Below the pieces are notes generated by a model. That model saw nothing but the letters and a program-made list of their open reading frames with translations, made no database searches and had not been told where the DNA came from. The position numbers and the translations under genes are program-made. Below are positions 1 through 7,976 of a stretch of 64,000 nt of DNA, one piece after another; within the stretch, counting starts at the first letter, position 1; each line of letters opens with the position of its first letter. Source of the DNA: Ornithinibacillus californiensis (lineage in GTDB: Bacteria > Bacillota > Bacilli > Bacillales > Amphibacillaceae); contig NZ_LDUE01000048.1 in NCBI RefSeq assembly GCF_001038485.1, positions 1-64,000 of the forward strand, read 5' to 3'.

Positions 1-351
1 CCGAAACCCCATGAAGGTATTGTAGGAATTTCTTTTGTAGTACCAGTCCACAATAGTATCTAATAAAAATATAAAAGCCTCTGGTTTAACCTTCTTCCTC
101 GCCTCACAAAAGGCCTGTTTACTTACTGTTACCTCCTTTTTATTAAGAATTTTAAAGAAGTCATCCAGTTCAATCTGAATGCTCTTCTTTACAAAATTAA
201 GCATAAATAACAATGTGCTTGTAAAACTCAACTTGTTTTGCCCTTCACGGGTAAAATAGGTTGGTTTGGATCGTGATTCACACTTAAAAATATAGTCATG
301 AATGACGTTCCGAGTTACCTCAATAGCCTCTAAAAACATACTTTTCCCCAT
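1..351 (-). CDS. IS4-family transposase, N-terminal part (runs off the window)
   Basis: An uninterrupted reading frame of 117 codons runs from an ATG at 351 to the left edge. It starts MGKSMFLEAIEV and continues with a segment rich in Phe, Leu and Ile (SFTSTLLFMLNFVKKSIQIE), which resembles the N-terminal region of IS4/IS231-type DDE transposases. The catalytic DDE residues would lie beyond the window, so activity cannot be judged. It reads in the same direction as recA and begins about 190 bases after the recA stop codon. A weak Shine-Dalgarno (GGTGAT) precedes the start, and it lies inside a long inverted repeat. Family assignment rests on general resemblance, so I am fairly but not fully sure. 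Confidence 0.72.
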   Translation of the reverse strand, partial: MGKSMFLEAIEVTRNVIHDYIFKCESRSKPTYFTREGQNKLSFTSTLLFMLNFVKKSIQIELDDFFKILNKKEVTVSKQAFCEARKKVKPEAFIFLLDTIVDWYYKRNSYNTFMGFR

Positions 352-353
352 AA

Positions 354-420
354 AAAATCACCACTTCATCGTTGATATACCTAAAAAATCGGTATTCAAA
401 TCGATTATTGTGGTGATTTT
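354..420 (-). promoter_or_regulatory. Stem-loop over the transposase ribosome-binding site, with an internal promoter
   Basis: Two 11-base arms, 354-364 and 410-420, are perfectly complementary, and a shorter inner stem pairs 377-381 with 391-395. The left arm contains the transposase Shine-Dalgarno GGTGAT. Reading on the minus strand, a candidate promoter (TTGACT at 425-430, 15 bases, AATAAT at 404-409) would start RNA near 397, after the outer arm. The full hairpin would therefore form only in transcripts entering from recA. This layout is the known protection against impinging transcription in IS10 and IS50. Its operation here is inference. Confidence 0.55.
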
Positions 421-500
421 AAAAAGTCAAGTGCTTTTTGGCATATTTTGGTTATTTTTTGTCTTTTTTAATTCATTTACATATTTTGTCATCTTAGCTT

Positions 501-524
501 GATGACATTGGGGGACAGACCCCT
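501..524. repeat. Possible insertion sequence end
   Basis: The segment after the transposase leader contains GGGGGACAGACCCC, a G/C-rich block unlike the AT-rich surroundings. It sits between the transposase promoter region and the recA stop codon. Blocks of this kind commonly mark Bacillaceae insertion sequence termini. The other end is outside the window, so neither the inverted repeat nor a target duplication can be confirmed. Confidence 0.35.
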
Positions 525-540
525 CTAACGTTACATAATA

Positions 541-1578
541 TTAAACGTCAAGTGTTTCTTGTGTTCCATCTTCTTCTACTACTTCTACTTCACCATCTAA
601 TTGATAATGATCACGGATTGCCTGATGGACTTCATCCATAATGTCTTTGTTTTCTTTTAAGAAAACTTTAGCATTTTCTCTACCTTGTCCTAATCTTTCG
701 CCCTGATAAGCATACCATGCTCCACTCTTCTGAACGATATCAAGGTCAGAACCAATATCTAGTATTTCACCTTCAATGGAGATACCTTCCCCATACATAA
801 TGTCTACTTCAGCCGTTTTAAATGGTGGTGCTACTTTATTTTTCACGACTTTAATTTTTGCTCTATTACCAATCATATCATTACCCTGTTTTAGTGTTTC
901 AGCACGACGTACTTCAAGTCTAACGGATGAATAGAATTTTAATGCGCGCCCACCTGGTGTAGTTTCAGGATTACCAAACATGACACCAATTTTTTCACGA
1001 ACTTGGTTAATAAAGATTGCTGTTGTTTTTGATTTATTGATTGCACCAGATAGCTTTCTAAGAGCCTGTGACATCAATCTTGCTTGTAGACCCATATGTG
1101 AGTCTCCCATTTCACCCTCAATTTCAGCCTTCGGAACTAGAGCGGCTACTGAGTCAATTACTAAGATATCGACAGCACCACTACGTACTAGAGCTTCTGC
1201 AATTTCAAGTGCTTGTTCACCAGTATCCGGTTGAGATAGTAATAATTCATCAATATTAACACCTAATGCCCTTGCATAAGTTGGATCAAGTGCATGTTCC
1301 GCATCAATAAATGCAGCTTGGCCTCCACCTTTTTGTGCTTCAGCAATCGCATGAAGTGCAACCGTTGTTTTACCTGAAGATTCAGGGCCATAAATTTCGA
1401 TAATTCTTCCTTTAGGATAACCACCGATACCTAATGCAATATCTAGTGCCAATGAACCACTAGAAGTGGTTGCTAGTTTCTGGCCTTCTTGTTCTCCTAA
1501 TTTCATAATAGAACCTTTTCCGAACTGCTTTTCTATTTGTTTTAAAGCCATGTCTAGGGCTTGTTTTCTATCACTCAA
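541..1578 (-). CDS. recA: Recombinase RecA
   Basis: RecA forms ATP-dependent filaments on single-stranded DNA, drives strand exchange in recombinational repair and stimulates LexA self-cleavage. The 345-residue length is normal. Walker A (GPESSGKT) is at residues 64-71, and the C-terminal tail is acidic ([12 protein letters not shown]). The start is a TTG preceded by a strong AAGGAGGT Shine-Dalgarno eight bases away, which fixes the N-terminus as [10 protein letters not shown]. It has its own promoter and SOS box upstream and is separated from cinA by a terminator. No terminator is visible after its stop codon, where an insertion sequence begins. Confidence 0.99.
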   Translation of the reverse strand: MSDRKQALDMALKQIEKQFGKGSIMKLGEQEGQKLATTSSGSLALDIALGIGGYPKGRIIEIYGPESSGKTTVALHAIAEAQKGGGQAAFIDAEHALDPTYARALGVNIDELLLSQPDTGEQALEIAEALVRSGAVDILVIDSVAALVPKAEIEGEMGDSHMGLQARLMSQALRKLSGAINKSKTTAIFINQVREKIGVMFGNPETTPGGRALKFYSSVRLEVRRAETLKQGNDMIGNRAKIKVVKNKVAPPFKTAEVDIMYGEGISIEGEILDIGSDLDIVQKSGAWYAYQGERLGQGRENAKVFLKENKDIMDEVHQAIRDHYQLDGEVEVVEEDGTQETLDV

Positions 1579-1608
1579 CGAAACTACCTCCTTAGATTAA
1601 CTATATCT

Positions 1609-1637
1609 ATCATACATTGTTTTTATCATTTTGCCAA
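1609..1637 (-). promoter_or_regulatory. recA sigma-A promoter
   Basis: On the minus strand TTGGCA (1632-1637) and TATGAT (1609-1614) are separated by exactly 17 bases, about 30 bases upstream of the TTG start. Both hexamers match the vegetative consensus well (4/6 and 5/6). Confidence 0.8.
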
Positions 1638-1645
1638 GTAAAAAA

Positions 1646-1659
1646 CGAATAAATGTTCC
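1646..1659. promoter_or_regulatory. LexA (DinR) SOS box upstream of recA
   Basis: CGAATAAATGTTCC fits the Bacillus SOS operator CGAAC-N4-GTTCG with one change in each half-site. It lies just upstream of the -35 element of the recA promoter, so LexA bound here would block RNA polymerase. DNA damage control of recA is established in B. subtilis. Confidence 0.78.
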
Positions 1660-1685
1660 CCTATTTTCAGATGGATTTTTCTAAT

Positions 1686-1730
1686 AAAAATCGATTATAG
1701 AAGTAATAAATCCCCCTATAATCGATTTTT
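1686..1730 (-). terminator. Intrinsic terminator after cinA
   Basis: Fifteen-base arms at 1686-1700 and 1716-1730 are perfectly complementary, and U-rich RNA follows in the minus direction. The stem is AT-rich, with A-runs and T-runs at its base, so it may work in both directions. It separates pgsA-cinA from recA. Confidence 0.75.
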
Positions 1731-1755
1731 GTATATCTCTTCCCTATTAAAAATC

Positions 1756-2997
1756 TCATTTTAATAGATTTAATAAAATTTCAAAACCTTTTATAACAGC
1801 CCGATGACGAATACCATCTCGATTTCCCATGAATTCATACTTTTCGACAAAATGTTTTCCATCCTTCATATAAATGGAGATATAAACCGTTCCAACAGGT
1901 TTTCCCTCCACCGGGTCTGGTCCTGCAATTCCTGTGAAACTTATTCCAATAGAAGAATTTAACAATTCAGCAACATTTTTAGACATTGCCAATGCACATT
2001 CTTCACTCACAGTTCCATGGTTTATTAGAAGTTCATCTGGAATATTTAAAACGTTTCGTTTAACCGATTGATCGTAGCATACTACAGAGCCCTTACACAC
2101 TCTGGAAGCACCAGGAGATGAAATGATTTTTTCAATAAACTTACCACCTGTAAGGCTTTCCGCAGAGGTAATTTGGTGATTTTTCTCCAGTAACCGTTTC
2201 AACAGACTACTTTCAAGCGTTTCATCATTCATACCAAAATAATAATCGCCAACCTTCGCTAATACTTGTGCCTTTGTCTGTTCAAGTAACTGAATCACGT
2301 CACCTTCAGTAGCAGCTTTAGCAGTTAAACGAATCACAACCCCATCATTTTGTGCTAATGGAGCAATAGTAGGGTTATTTTGTTGGTCTATTAATTCTTT
2401 TAGCTCATGTTCAAGCTTAGATTCTCCAATTCCAATAAAACGAAGGACATAAGATTTAATAATCGTATTTTGATATTGTTCACGACTCAGAAATGGTAGT
2501 ACTTCTTCCACGACCATAGGTTTCATCTCACGAGGGACACCAGGGAGAAACACCCAAGTTGTGTCGTTATAATGAAGAATCATACCAGGTGCCATTCCTA
2601 CCTTATTAGTTATTATATGGGCACCCTCAAATACACGAGCCTGCTTTCTATTATTTGGTGTCATAGTTGATTTATGCTTTGCAAAAAACGCCTCAATATT
2701 ATCCATTGAAAGCTTATGTTCTTCCATGTTAAGTCCACTTAATAATTGAAAGGCCTCTCGAGTTAAATCGTCGTCAGTAGGACCAAGACCACCTGTTATA
2801 ATTACGACATCTGAACGTTCTCCAGCATTATCAAACATATCTTTAACCCTCGTTAAGTTGTCTCCAACGACACCGTGATAATATACATTAATTCCATGGA
2901 GAGCAAGCTGCTCGGATATCCACTTAGCATTTGTATTAGCAATTTGACCTAACAAAAGCTCTGTACCAACAGCAATAATCTCAGCGTTCCGTCCCAT
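1756..2997 (-). CDS. cinA: CinA family protein (competence/damage-inducible)
   Basis: A two-domain protein of 413 residues. The N-terminal half is a molybdopterin-binding-like (COG1058) domain with GTELLLGQIANTNAKW near residue 11 and GGLGPTDDD at 69-77. The C-terminal half is a PncC-type nicotinamide-nucleotide amidase-like domain with SAESLTGG at 278-285. In related bacteria CinA is linked to pyridine nucleotide recycling and to competence, where it is cotranscribed with recA. Here a terminator and separate promoter lie between the two genes. Its ATG overlaps the pgsA stop codon by one base (TAATG), so translation is probably coupled. Confidence 0.95.
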   Translation of the reverse strand: MGRNAEIIAVGTELLLGQIANTNAKWISEQLALHGINVYYHGVVGDNLTRVKDMFDNAGERSDVVIITGGLGPTDDDLTREAFQLLSGLNMEEHKLSMDNIEAFFAKHKSTMTPNNRKQARVFEGAHIITNKVGMAPGMILHYNDTTWVFLPGVPREMKPMVVEEVLPFLSREQYQNTIIKSYVLRFIGIGESKLEHELKELIDQQNNPTIAPLAQNDGVVIRLTAKAATEGDVIQLLEQTKAQVLAKVGDYYFGMNDETLESSLLKRLLEKNHQITSAESLTGGKFIEKIISSPGASRVCKGSVVCYDQSVKRNVLNIPDELLINHGTVSEECALAMSKNVAELLNSSIGISFTGIAGPDPVEGKPVGTVYISIYMKDGKHFVEKYEFMGNRDGIRHRAVIKGFEILLNLLK

Positions 2998-3575
2998 TAT
3001 TTAGAATCCCTCATCACATGCCAGTTTTTAACGAAATAGTCGTATCCTGACAGAACAGTGAAGAATAAAGCAATATAAAGCATGATTGTACCAAATGGGA
3101 AGCTAATAAAAGAGAACGGGAAATTATGTAGTAACAATACAGCAATAGCAGTCATTTGTGTGGCAGTTTTTAACTTACCCATTTTACCAGCTGCGAGAAC
3201 AATTCCTTCTCCCGCTGCCACTAAACGCAATCCTGTAACTGCAAATTCTCTACTAATTATGACAATAACTACCCATGCAGGAGCAGCACCAATTTCAACT
3301 AACAAAATCAAAGCTGCTGAAACTAATAATTTATCTGCTAAAGGATCTAAAAACTTACCTAAGTTAGTAACTAAGTTATGTTTTCTTGCGTAATGACCAT
3401 CAATCCAATCTGTTGCAGATGCAACTATAAAGAGTAATGCTGCAACGAAGTGAGAAATTGGTAAAGTACTATCACCAATATTCCATTCTCCCCAATTAAA
3501 AGGGATGCTCATTATAATAATAAAAATAGGGATTAGTAATATTCTTGATAATGTAATTCTGTTTGGTATATTCAT
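2997..3575 (-). CDS. pgsA: CDP-diacylglycerol-glycerol-3-phosphate 3-phosphatidyltransferase
   Basis: PgsA makes phosphatidylglycerolphosphate, the committed step to phosphatidylglycerol and cardiolipin, in the cytoplasmic membrane. The CDP-alcohol phosphotransferase signature is complete: D59, G60, A63, R64, G73, D77 and D81 in the order DGxxAR-x8-GxxxDxxxD. Several hydrophobic segments flank it (about residues 8-25, 41-55, 84-105 and 150-178). The 192-residue length is typical. An AGGAGG lies about 11 bases before the ATG. It is followed directly by cinA, the conserved Bacillus order. Confidence 0.97.
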   Translation of the reverse strand: MNIPNRITLSRILLIPIFIIIMSIPFNWGEWNIGDSTLPISHFVAALLFIVASATDWIDGHYARKHNLVTNLGKFLDPLADKLLVSAALILLVEIGAAPAWVVIVIISREFAVTGLRLVAAGEGIVLAAGKMGKLKTATQMTAIAVLLLHNFPFSFISFPFGTIMLYIALFFTVLSGYDYFVKNWHVMRDSK

Positions 3576-3606
3576 TATAATTAATTCCTCCTACATATAA
3601 AGGTAC

Positions 3607-3643
3607 AAAACCCTTCTTAGCAAAAAGCTTTCAGAAGGGTTTT
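3607..3643. terminator. Intrinsic terminator after rodZ
   Basis: Perfect 11-base arms (3607-3617 and 3633-3643) form AAAACCCTTCT/AGAAGGGTTTT. The stem begins five bases after the rodZ stop codon, is GC-rich in the middle and ends in a T-run on the minus strand. Confidence 0.85.
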
Positions 3644-3647
3644 ATCC

Positions 3648-4565
3648 TTATTCATTTGCTTCAGCAACATTTAACCAGATATATTGCTGGTCTCTTTCGT
3701 TAGGGTCAATAGGAAACTCTAATTGTACGTCATTAATCGTCATAGTCAGACTAGGGGTATATCCAAGATTTAATTGAATTCTCTTTTGTCCAGTAACGTC
3801 AACTGTGACAGGTTTGTCTTGAGTAACCGTTCCGCTGAAAATAGACTGTCCATTTATATCATAAATACCAATCCATACATCCTGTCCTGTAGATCCGAAA
3901 TCTAGAATTAACTGCTCCCCAACATTGGTTAATTCTAATTCTGATGTTGGAGATGCGACAGTCCCCTTCTCCAATACAGTGATACCGAGTTTAGGTTCCT
4001 CCTCAGTAACGTCTTCCTCTTCCGCATCATCAGTAGGTTCTTCTGTTTCATCATCTACTTCCTGTTCTTCAGCATTTTCTTCTTCATCACCAGAAGCAGA
4101 GTTTTGGTTGTCTGGTCTGAAGAACTCTTCCTCATTTTGCTCAGTCGTTGGCGATTCTCCATCTGGCTCATTTGACTTGGTAATGAACCACCAGGCTAAA
4201 AAGATAATCCCAATAATTAGGATAACAACAATTAATGTAGGAATAAATGAAAAAATTGCACTACTTTTGGTTGGCATATTATCTTTTCTGGATCGATGAA
4301 TTCTTGTGTATTGAGTGGTAGTATCCTCCTCAGGGGATGGAATATCCTGTTTATATTCCTCCATAAGCTGATTAGGGTCCAACCCAACAGCAATAGCATA
4401 TTCCTTGATAAAAGCTTTAGCATAAAATTTGCCAGGCAAAATCGAGAAATTTTCTTCCTCAATCGCTACAAGATATCGCTTCTGAATCTTAGTTGTATCT
4501 TGTAATGTATCGAGTGATATATCCTTTGCAACTCTTGCTTCCTTTAATCTTGCACCTATTCCCAT
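3648..4565 (-). CDS. rodZ: RodZ-like cell-shape protein (YmfM)
   Basis: A cytoskeletal adaptor that, in the family, links MreB and elongation-machinery proteins to the membrane. An Xre-type helix-turn-helix domain covers residues 1-75, followed by a single membrane segment at about 106-128. A very acidic linker (about 137-192, mostly Glu and Asp) leads to a C-terminal extracellular beta domain (DUF4115). I chose the ATG at 4565, giving MGIGARLKEA, because GGATGG precedes it and homologues start at this point. An ATG at 4577 would add four residues. It follows ymfK closely and precedes pgsA. Confidence 0.9.
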   Translation of the reverse strand: MGIGARLKEARVAKDISLDTLQDTTKIQKRYLVAIEEENFSILPGKFYAKAFIKEYAIAVGLDPNQLMEEYKQDIPSPEEDTTTQYTRIHRSRKDNMPTKSSAIFSFIPTLIVVILIIGIIFLAWWFITKSNEPDGESPTTEQNEEEFFRPDNQNSASGDEEENAEEQEVDDETEEPTDDAEEEDVTEEEPKLGITVLEKGTVASPTSELELTNVGEQLILDFGSTGQDVWIGIYDINGQSIFSGTVTQDKPVTVDVTGQKRIQLNLGYTPSLTMTINDVQLEFPIDPNERDQQYIWLNVAEANE

Positions 4566-4581
4566 ACATAACACCATCCAT

Positions 4582-5373
4582 TTAATAATCGAACATTGAA
4601 AAGCCGTTTCCTTGGTTAAATTGTGCTTCTTCTACTACTTCATATGTAATCTCTTCGTCCTCTTCACTCCGTAGTTCTATAATATAGTCAAAGTCGTCAA
4701 TATTATACTCTGTAGATTGAACAAATATATCCGGGTGTTCTACAACTTTAATCGCAGGAAGCTGCATGATTTCTCGAATTAATTGCCAATGTTTCTCGCT
4801 TGCTTTTCGTTTAGAAACGATTCCATCAATAATAAATATATTGTCACTACTGTACTCACCAGCAATTAGTTCATTTCTCACTGTTTGTTTTATTAAAGTG
4901 CTTGATACAAATAACCATCGTTTATTTGCACATACACTGGCTGCTACAATCGATTCCGTTTTCCCTACTCTAGGCATACCTCTAATTCCAACTAACTTAT
5001 GTCCATCTTGTTTATATAATTCTGCCATAAAATCAACTAGTATCCCTAATTCATCACGAACAAAACGAACTGTTTTTCTATCGTCAGCGTCTCGGTGGAT
5101 GTACTTACCGTGTCTTACTGCTAGCCGGTCGCGTAATTTTGATTTACGAAGCTTTGTCACTTGAATAGTATCCATAGTGTGTAAAATCAATTTTAGTCGA
5201 GTAATTTGTTCATTGTTATCAGAGAGTAACAACATACCTCTTCGACCATTTTCAACGCCATTTATGGTTACAATATTAATAGAAAGCATACCTAGCAAAG
5301 AAGATATCTCACCTAATAAGCCAGGGCGATTAATTTGAATTTCATATTCTAAGTACCATTCTGTTTTTGCCAC
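4582..5373 (-). CDS. ymfK: YmfK family protein (DUF3388, ACT-like)
   Basis: A conserved Bacillaceae protein of unknown function. The N-terminus (WYLEYEIQINRPGLLGEISS) looks like an ACT small-molecule-binding domain. The central region contains GMPRVGKTES, resembling a P-loop, and an acidic tail closes the protein. I placed the start at the GTG at 5373 because AAAGGAG lies seven bases before it and the resulting N-terminus (MAKTEWYLEY) matches the family. A frame-open ATG at 5415 has no good ribosome-binding site. It sits next to rodZ and pgsA, as in B. subtilis. Nucleotide binding is possible but not shown. Confidence 0.85.
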   Translation of the reverse strand: MAKTEWYLEYEIQINRPGLLGEISSLLGMLSINIVTINGVENGRRGMLLLSDNNEQITRLKLILHTMDTIQVTKLRKSKLRDRLAVRHGKYIHRDADDRKTVRFVRDELGILVDFMAELYKQDGHKLVGIRGMPRVGKTESIVAASVCANKRWLFVSSTLIKQTVRNELIAGEYSSDNIFIIDGIVSKRKASEKHWQLIREIMQLPAIKVVEHPDIFVQSTEYNIDDFDYIIELRSEEDEEITYEVVEEAQFNQGNGFSMFDY

Positions 5374-5566
5374 CCTAAACTCTCCTTTGCCAATATAACT
5401 TAGAAAAACTCGCATTCTTGAACGAATTCGTTAGTTTTTTATGTCTGCGGAAAGCTATTTTTACTTTCCTAGTACCAAAAAGTTCCTATACCTTTATAAT
5501 ATATGATTTTTACTATTGTTTAAAGATATTAATGAAAATAATTCCTAAATTTCCTTTATTGAACAT

Positions 5567-5599
5567 AAAAGAAGCTACGATTCAAGCGCAGCTTCTTTT
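5567..5599 (-). terminator. Intrinsic terminator after ymfJ
   Basis: Perfect ten-base arms AAAAGAAGCT (5567-5576) and AGCTTCTTTT (5590-5599) lie 20 bases after the ymfJ stop. The remaining bases up to ymfK are AT-rich, and I could not pick out a convincing promoter there. Confidence 0.8.
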
Positions 5600-5618
5600 A
5601 TAAGTGGTTTTTTCTTAA

Positions 5619-5876
5619 TTAATTATTAGCTTCGTTTTGTACTAATTTCACCATTGAGTTGGCGATTGCGTGCTGTTCTTCTTTGGATGCAGCATTCCAA
5701 AGCTCACGAAGTACTGCTTCTTCGGAGTTTTTCGCATCGACACTTTTGGCAAGGTAATCTCCAACCTCATAGGCAACTTGAGAAATAGTATCTTGCGACA
5801 TTCCCTGTGATTGTGCTTGTTCTAATCTATTCGCTAAGAATTGCTTCCATGAGTCAAAATTGTCGAGTACAGACAT
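5619..5876 (-). CDS. ymfJ: YmfJ family protein (DUF3243)
   Basis: A small soluble protein of 85 residues (MSVLDNFDSWKQFLANRLEQ...), predicted mostly helical. It matches the DUF3243 family found next to ymfI in Bacillus. Its function is unknown. A strong AAGGAGG Shine-Dalgarno precedes the ATG, and a terminator follows. The 90 bases between it and ymfI contain no clear terminator, so it may be cotranscribed with ymfF-ymfH-ymfI. Confidence 0.88.
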   Translation of the reverse strand: MSVLDNFDSWKQFLANRLEQAQSQGMSQDTISQVAYEVGDYLAKSVDAKNSEEAVLRELWNAASKEEQHAIANSMVKLVQNEANN

Positions 5877-5966
5877 TTTTCATTCCTCCTTCTCATGATA
5901 CATGCATAGTATTTGATTTAATTAAACGATTATACACGTTTCACAGAAAGGACAAAAAATATTTTA

Positions 5967-6683
5967 TCACACCCAACCACCGGTGACCCTTAGCACTTCA
6001 CCATGGATATATCCAGCTTTTTCACTTAACAAAAAGCTAACTACATTAGCAACATCTTGCGGCGTACCGGGACGATTAAGAGGAATTTCACTTACTATTT
6101 GTTCTTTCTCATCAGAACTTAACGGGTTCATTTTTGTATCAATAAAACCAGGACTAACCGCATTTACCCGTATTCCACTTGGCCCAACTTCCTTTGCTAA
6201 TGCCTTCACAAAAGAGATTTGTGAACCCTTAACAGCTGAATAAAGTACTTCATAACTTGCCCCTATTTCACCCCAAACAGAGGAAATTAAGATTATATTA
6301 CCTGATTTTTTCTTAATCATAGAAGGTAAAGCCTCTTTCGAAATTAACAAAGGAGCTTTTACATGGATCGACAGCATTTCTTCCATAATTTGCTCTGGTG
6401 TTTCTTGAAATAAACCATAATATGCAATACCACTCGCAAAAACAATGGAATCGACGGGATAGGCAACACCTGCCAATAATCTGTTGATGCCTGCTTGATT
6501 AGTTAAATCTGCTTTGATGGTGTCTAGTATGCCTTCACGAGGGAGCTCTCTTTGGATAGCCTCTATGGCCGTTTTGTTTTGATAATAATGAAGGATTAAA
6601 GAATAACCTTCATGACCCAATTGAATTGCAATCTGTTTACCTATATCTCCACTTGCTCCGATAATTAAAACATTTGTCCCCAT
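5967..6683 (-). CDS. ymfI: SDR family reductase; EF-P 5-aminopentanone reductase (YmfI)
   Basis: A short-chain dehydrogenase/reductase of 238 residues. It has the NAD(P)-binding motif GASGDIG at 9-15 and a catalytic triad of S135, Y148 and K152 (YSAVK). B. subtilis YmfI reduces the 5-aminopentanone group attached to a lysine of elongation factor P, a modification that supports swarming. The same role is inferred here from gene order (ymfH-ymfI-ymfJ) and sequence. Many annotation pipelines would call it a 3-oxoacyl-ACP reductase. It starts nine bases after ymfH with an AAGGAG site. Confidence 0.88.
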   Translation of the reverse strand: MGTNVLIIGASGDIGKQIAIQLGHEGYSLILHYYQNKTAIEAIQRELPREGILDTIKADLTNQAGINRLLAGVAYPVDSIVFASGIAYYGLFQETPEQIMEEMLSIHVKAPLLISKEALPSMIKKKSGNIILISSVWGEIGASYEVLYSAVKGSQISFVKALAKEVGPSGIRVNAVSPGFIDTKMNPLSSDEKEQIVSEIPLNRPGTPQDVANVVSFLLSEKAGYIHGEVLRVTGGWV

Positions 6684-6692
6684 AATAACTCC

Positions 6693-7976
6693 TTATTCTG
6701 CAACGACCTTACAAACAGCTAATCGATCCTCTGAAATCCATTCTTTCAAGAACTCGTTGGCATCCTTAACTGTCAAACTTTGTATTACTGGAATTAATTC
6801 AAAGAAATCAACTCCAACTGTATGATAATGAATATATTTACTTGCAATGTTTTCTAGTGAATTCATTGAACGTAGTAGTTGTCCTATTTTTTTCCGCTTC
6901 ATACGATCAAATTCCTCTTCAGAAATTTCAAGCGTGTTCGTCGATAATAGAAGGCTCTTAATTTTTTCAACGAATTGGTCTGGATTATCTGAGTTACCCC
7001 CAAGTATTGAGTAGCCGAAATTCTTTTCTAAATTGGTTTCAAAATAAAAACTAGAATCGATCATTTTCTCACGGTATAACTCTTCATAGAATTGACCACT
7101 TTTAGAGAAATAAAAAGTGAGAATCATATCCTGAAGTAAATCCTTTTTGACAAATTTCTCGCCTTCCAATTCCTGGGTGGATTCTTTAATTCCTACAGTA
7201 CACTTTGCTACAGATACAGGCATAACGATCTTATCTTCTTGTTTAGCAACTTCAGATGGTTCTTCAGGATAATCACGTTGGATTTCTTCCAATTTCTCAA
7301 ATGTTTTAGCACTTTGATTTGCCTTAATAAGGCTCAACATTTTATTCGGATCAAAGTTACCTGCGATAAAAAAGGTCATATTTTCCGGATGATAAAACGT
7401 ATGATAACATGTATACAAATCATCCTTTGTAATTTCACTAATCGAGTCAATTGTTCCAGCTATATCAATATTTACAGGCGTTTTCTTAAATAAGGTTTTT
7501 AATGTTCCCATAAATGATTGCCAATCTGGTTGATCATCGTACATTTTGATTTCCTGGCCAATAATCCCTTTTTCCTTTTCAACCGATTCTTCTGAAAAAT
7601 ATGGATCTTGGACAAAATCGAGCAATGTTTTTACATTTTCTTCAATATTAGCCGTTGCAGAGAACAAATATGCTGTTTTAGTAAAAGAAGTATACGCATT
7701 TGCTGATGCACCTTGCTTACCAAAATCAGCAAACACATCTCGATCTTTCTTTTCAAATAATTTATGCTCTAAAAAGTGGGCAATTCCGTCTGGAACAGTA
7801 ATTTTCTCAGATTTACCTATAGGAACAAAGGTACGATCAATCGATCCATAGTTTGTCGAGAAAATAGCATATGTTTTTGACATTTGTGGTCTTGGTAGCA
7901 AGAATACTGTTAACCCATTGTCTAGCTTCTCTTGGTATAGGGTCTCTTCAATATGGGTGTATTCATTTTTAGTCAT
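6693..7976 (-). CDS. ymfH: M16 family zinc peptidase YmfH (catalytic partner)
   Basis: A pitrilysin/M16-type metallopeptidase of 427 residues. The inverted zinc motif HFLEH is at 67-71, and a downstream glutamate-rich segment (QEIKMYDD) supplies the distal ligand region. I placed the start at the ATG at 7976, preceded by AAGGGGG and matching homologues. A longer frame to 8042 would run further into ymfF. The start overlaps the ymfF stop codon region by eight bases. The neighbouring YmfF lacks the zinc motif, so the two probably form an active/inactive heterodimer like other paired M16B peptidases. The substrate is unknown. Confidence 0.88.
   Translation of the reverse strand: MTKNEYTHIEETLYQEKLDNGLTVFLLPRPQMSKTYAIFSTNYGSIDRTFVPIGKSEKITVPDGIAHFLEHKLFEKKDRDVFADFGKQGASANAYTSFTKTAYLFSATANIEENVKTLLDFVQDPYFSEESVEKEKGIIGQEIKMYDDQPDWQSFMGTLKTLFKKTPVNIDIAGTIDSISEITKDDLYTCYHTFYHPENMTFFIAGNFDPNKMLSLIKANQSAKTFEKLEEIQRDYPEEPSEVAKQEDKIVMPVSVAKCTVGIKESTQELEGEKFVKKDLLQDMILTFYFSKSGQFYEELYREKMIDSSFYFETNLEKNFGYSILGGNSDNPDQFVEKIKSLLLSTNTLEISEEEFDRMKRKKIGQLLRSMNSLENIASKYIHYHTVGVDFFELIPVIQSLTVKDANEFLKEWISEDRLAVCKVVAE

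Noticed and set aside
302-502. Plus-strand frame of 66 codons at the left edge
   Set aside because: It lies over the transposase start and leader on the opposite strand, has no ribosome-binding site and is low-complexity (Phe/Ile-rich).
5418-5603. Plus-strand frame between ymfK and ymfJ
   Set aside because: It has no Shine-Dalgarno, spans the ymfJ terminator and has no recognisable product.
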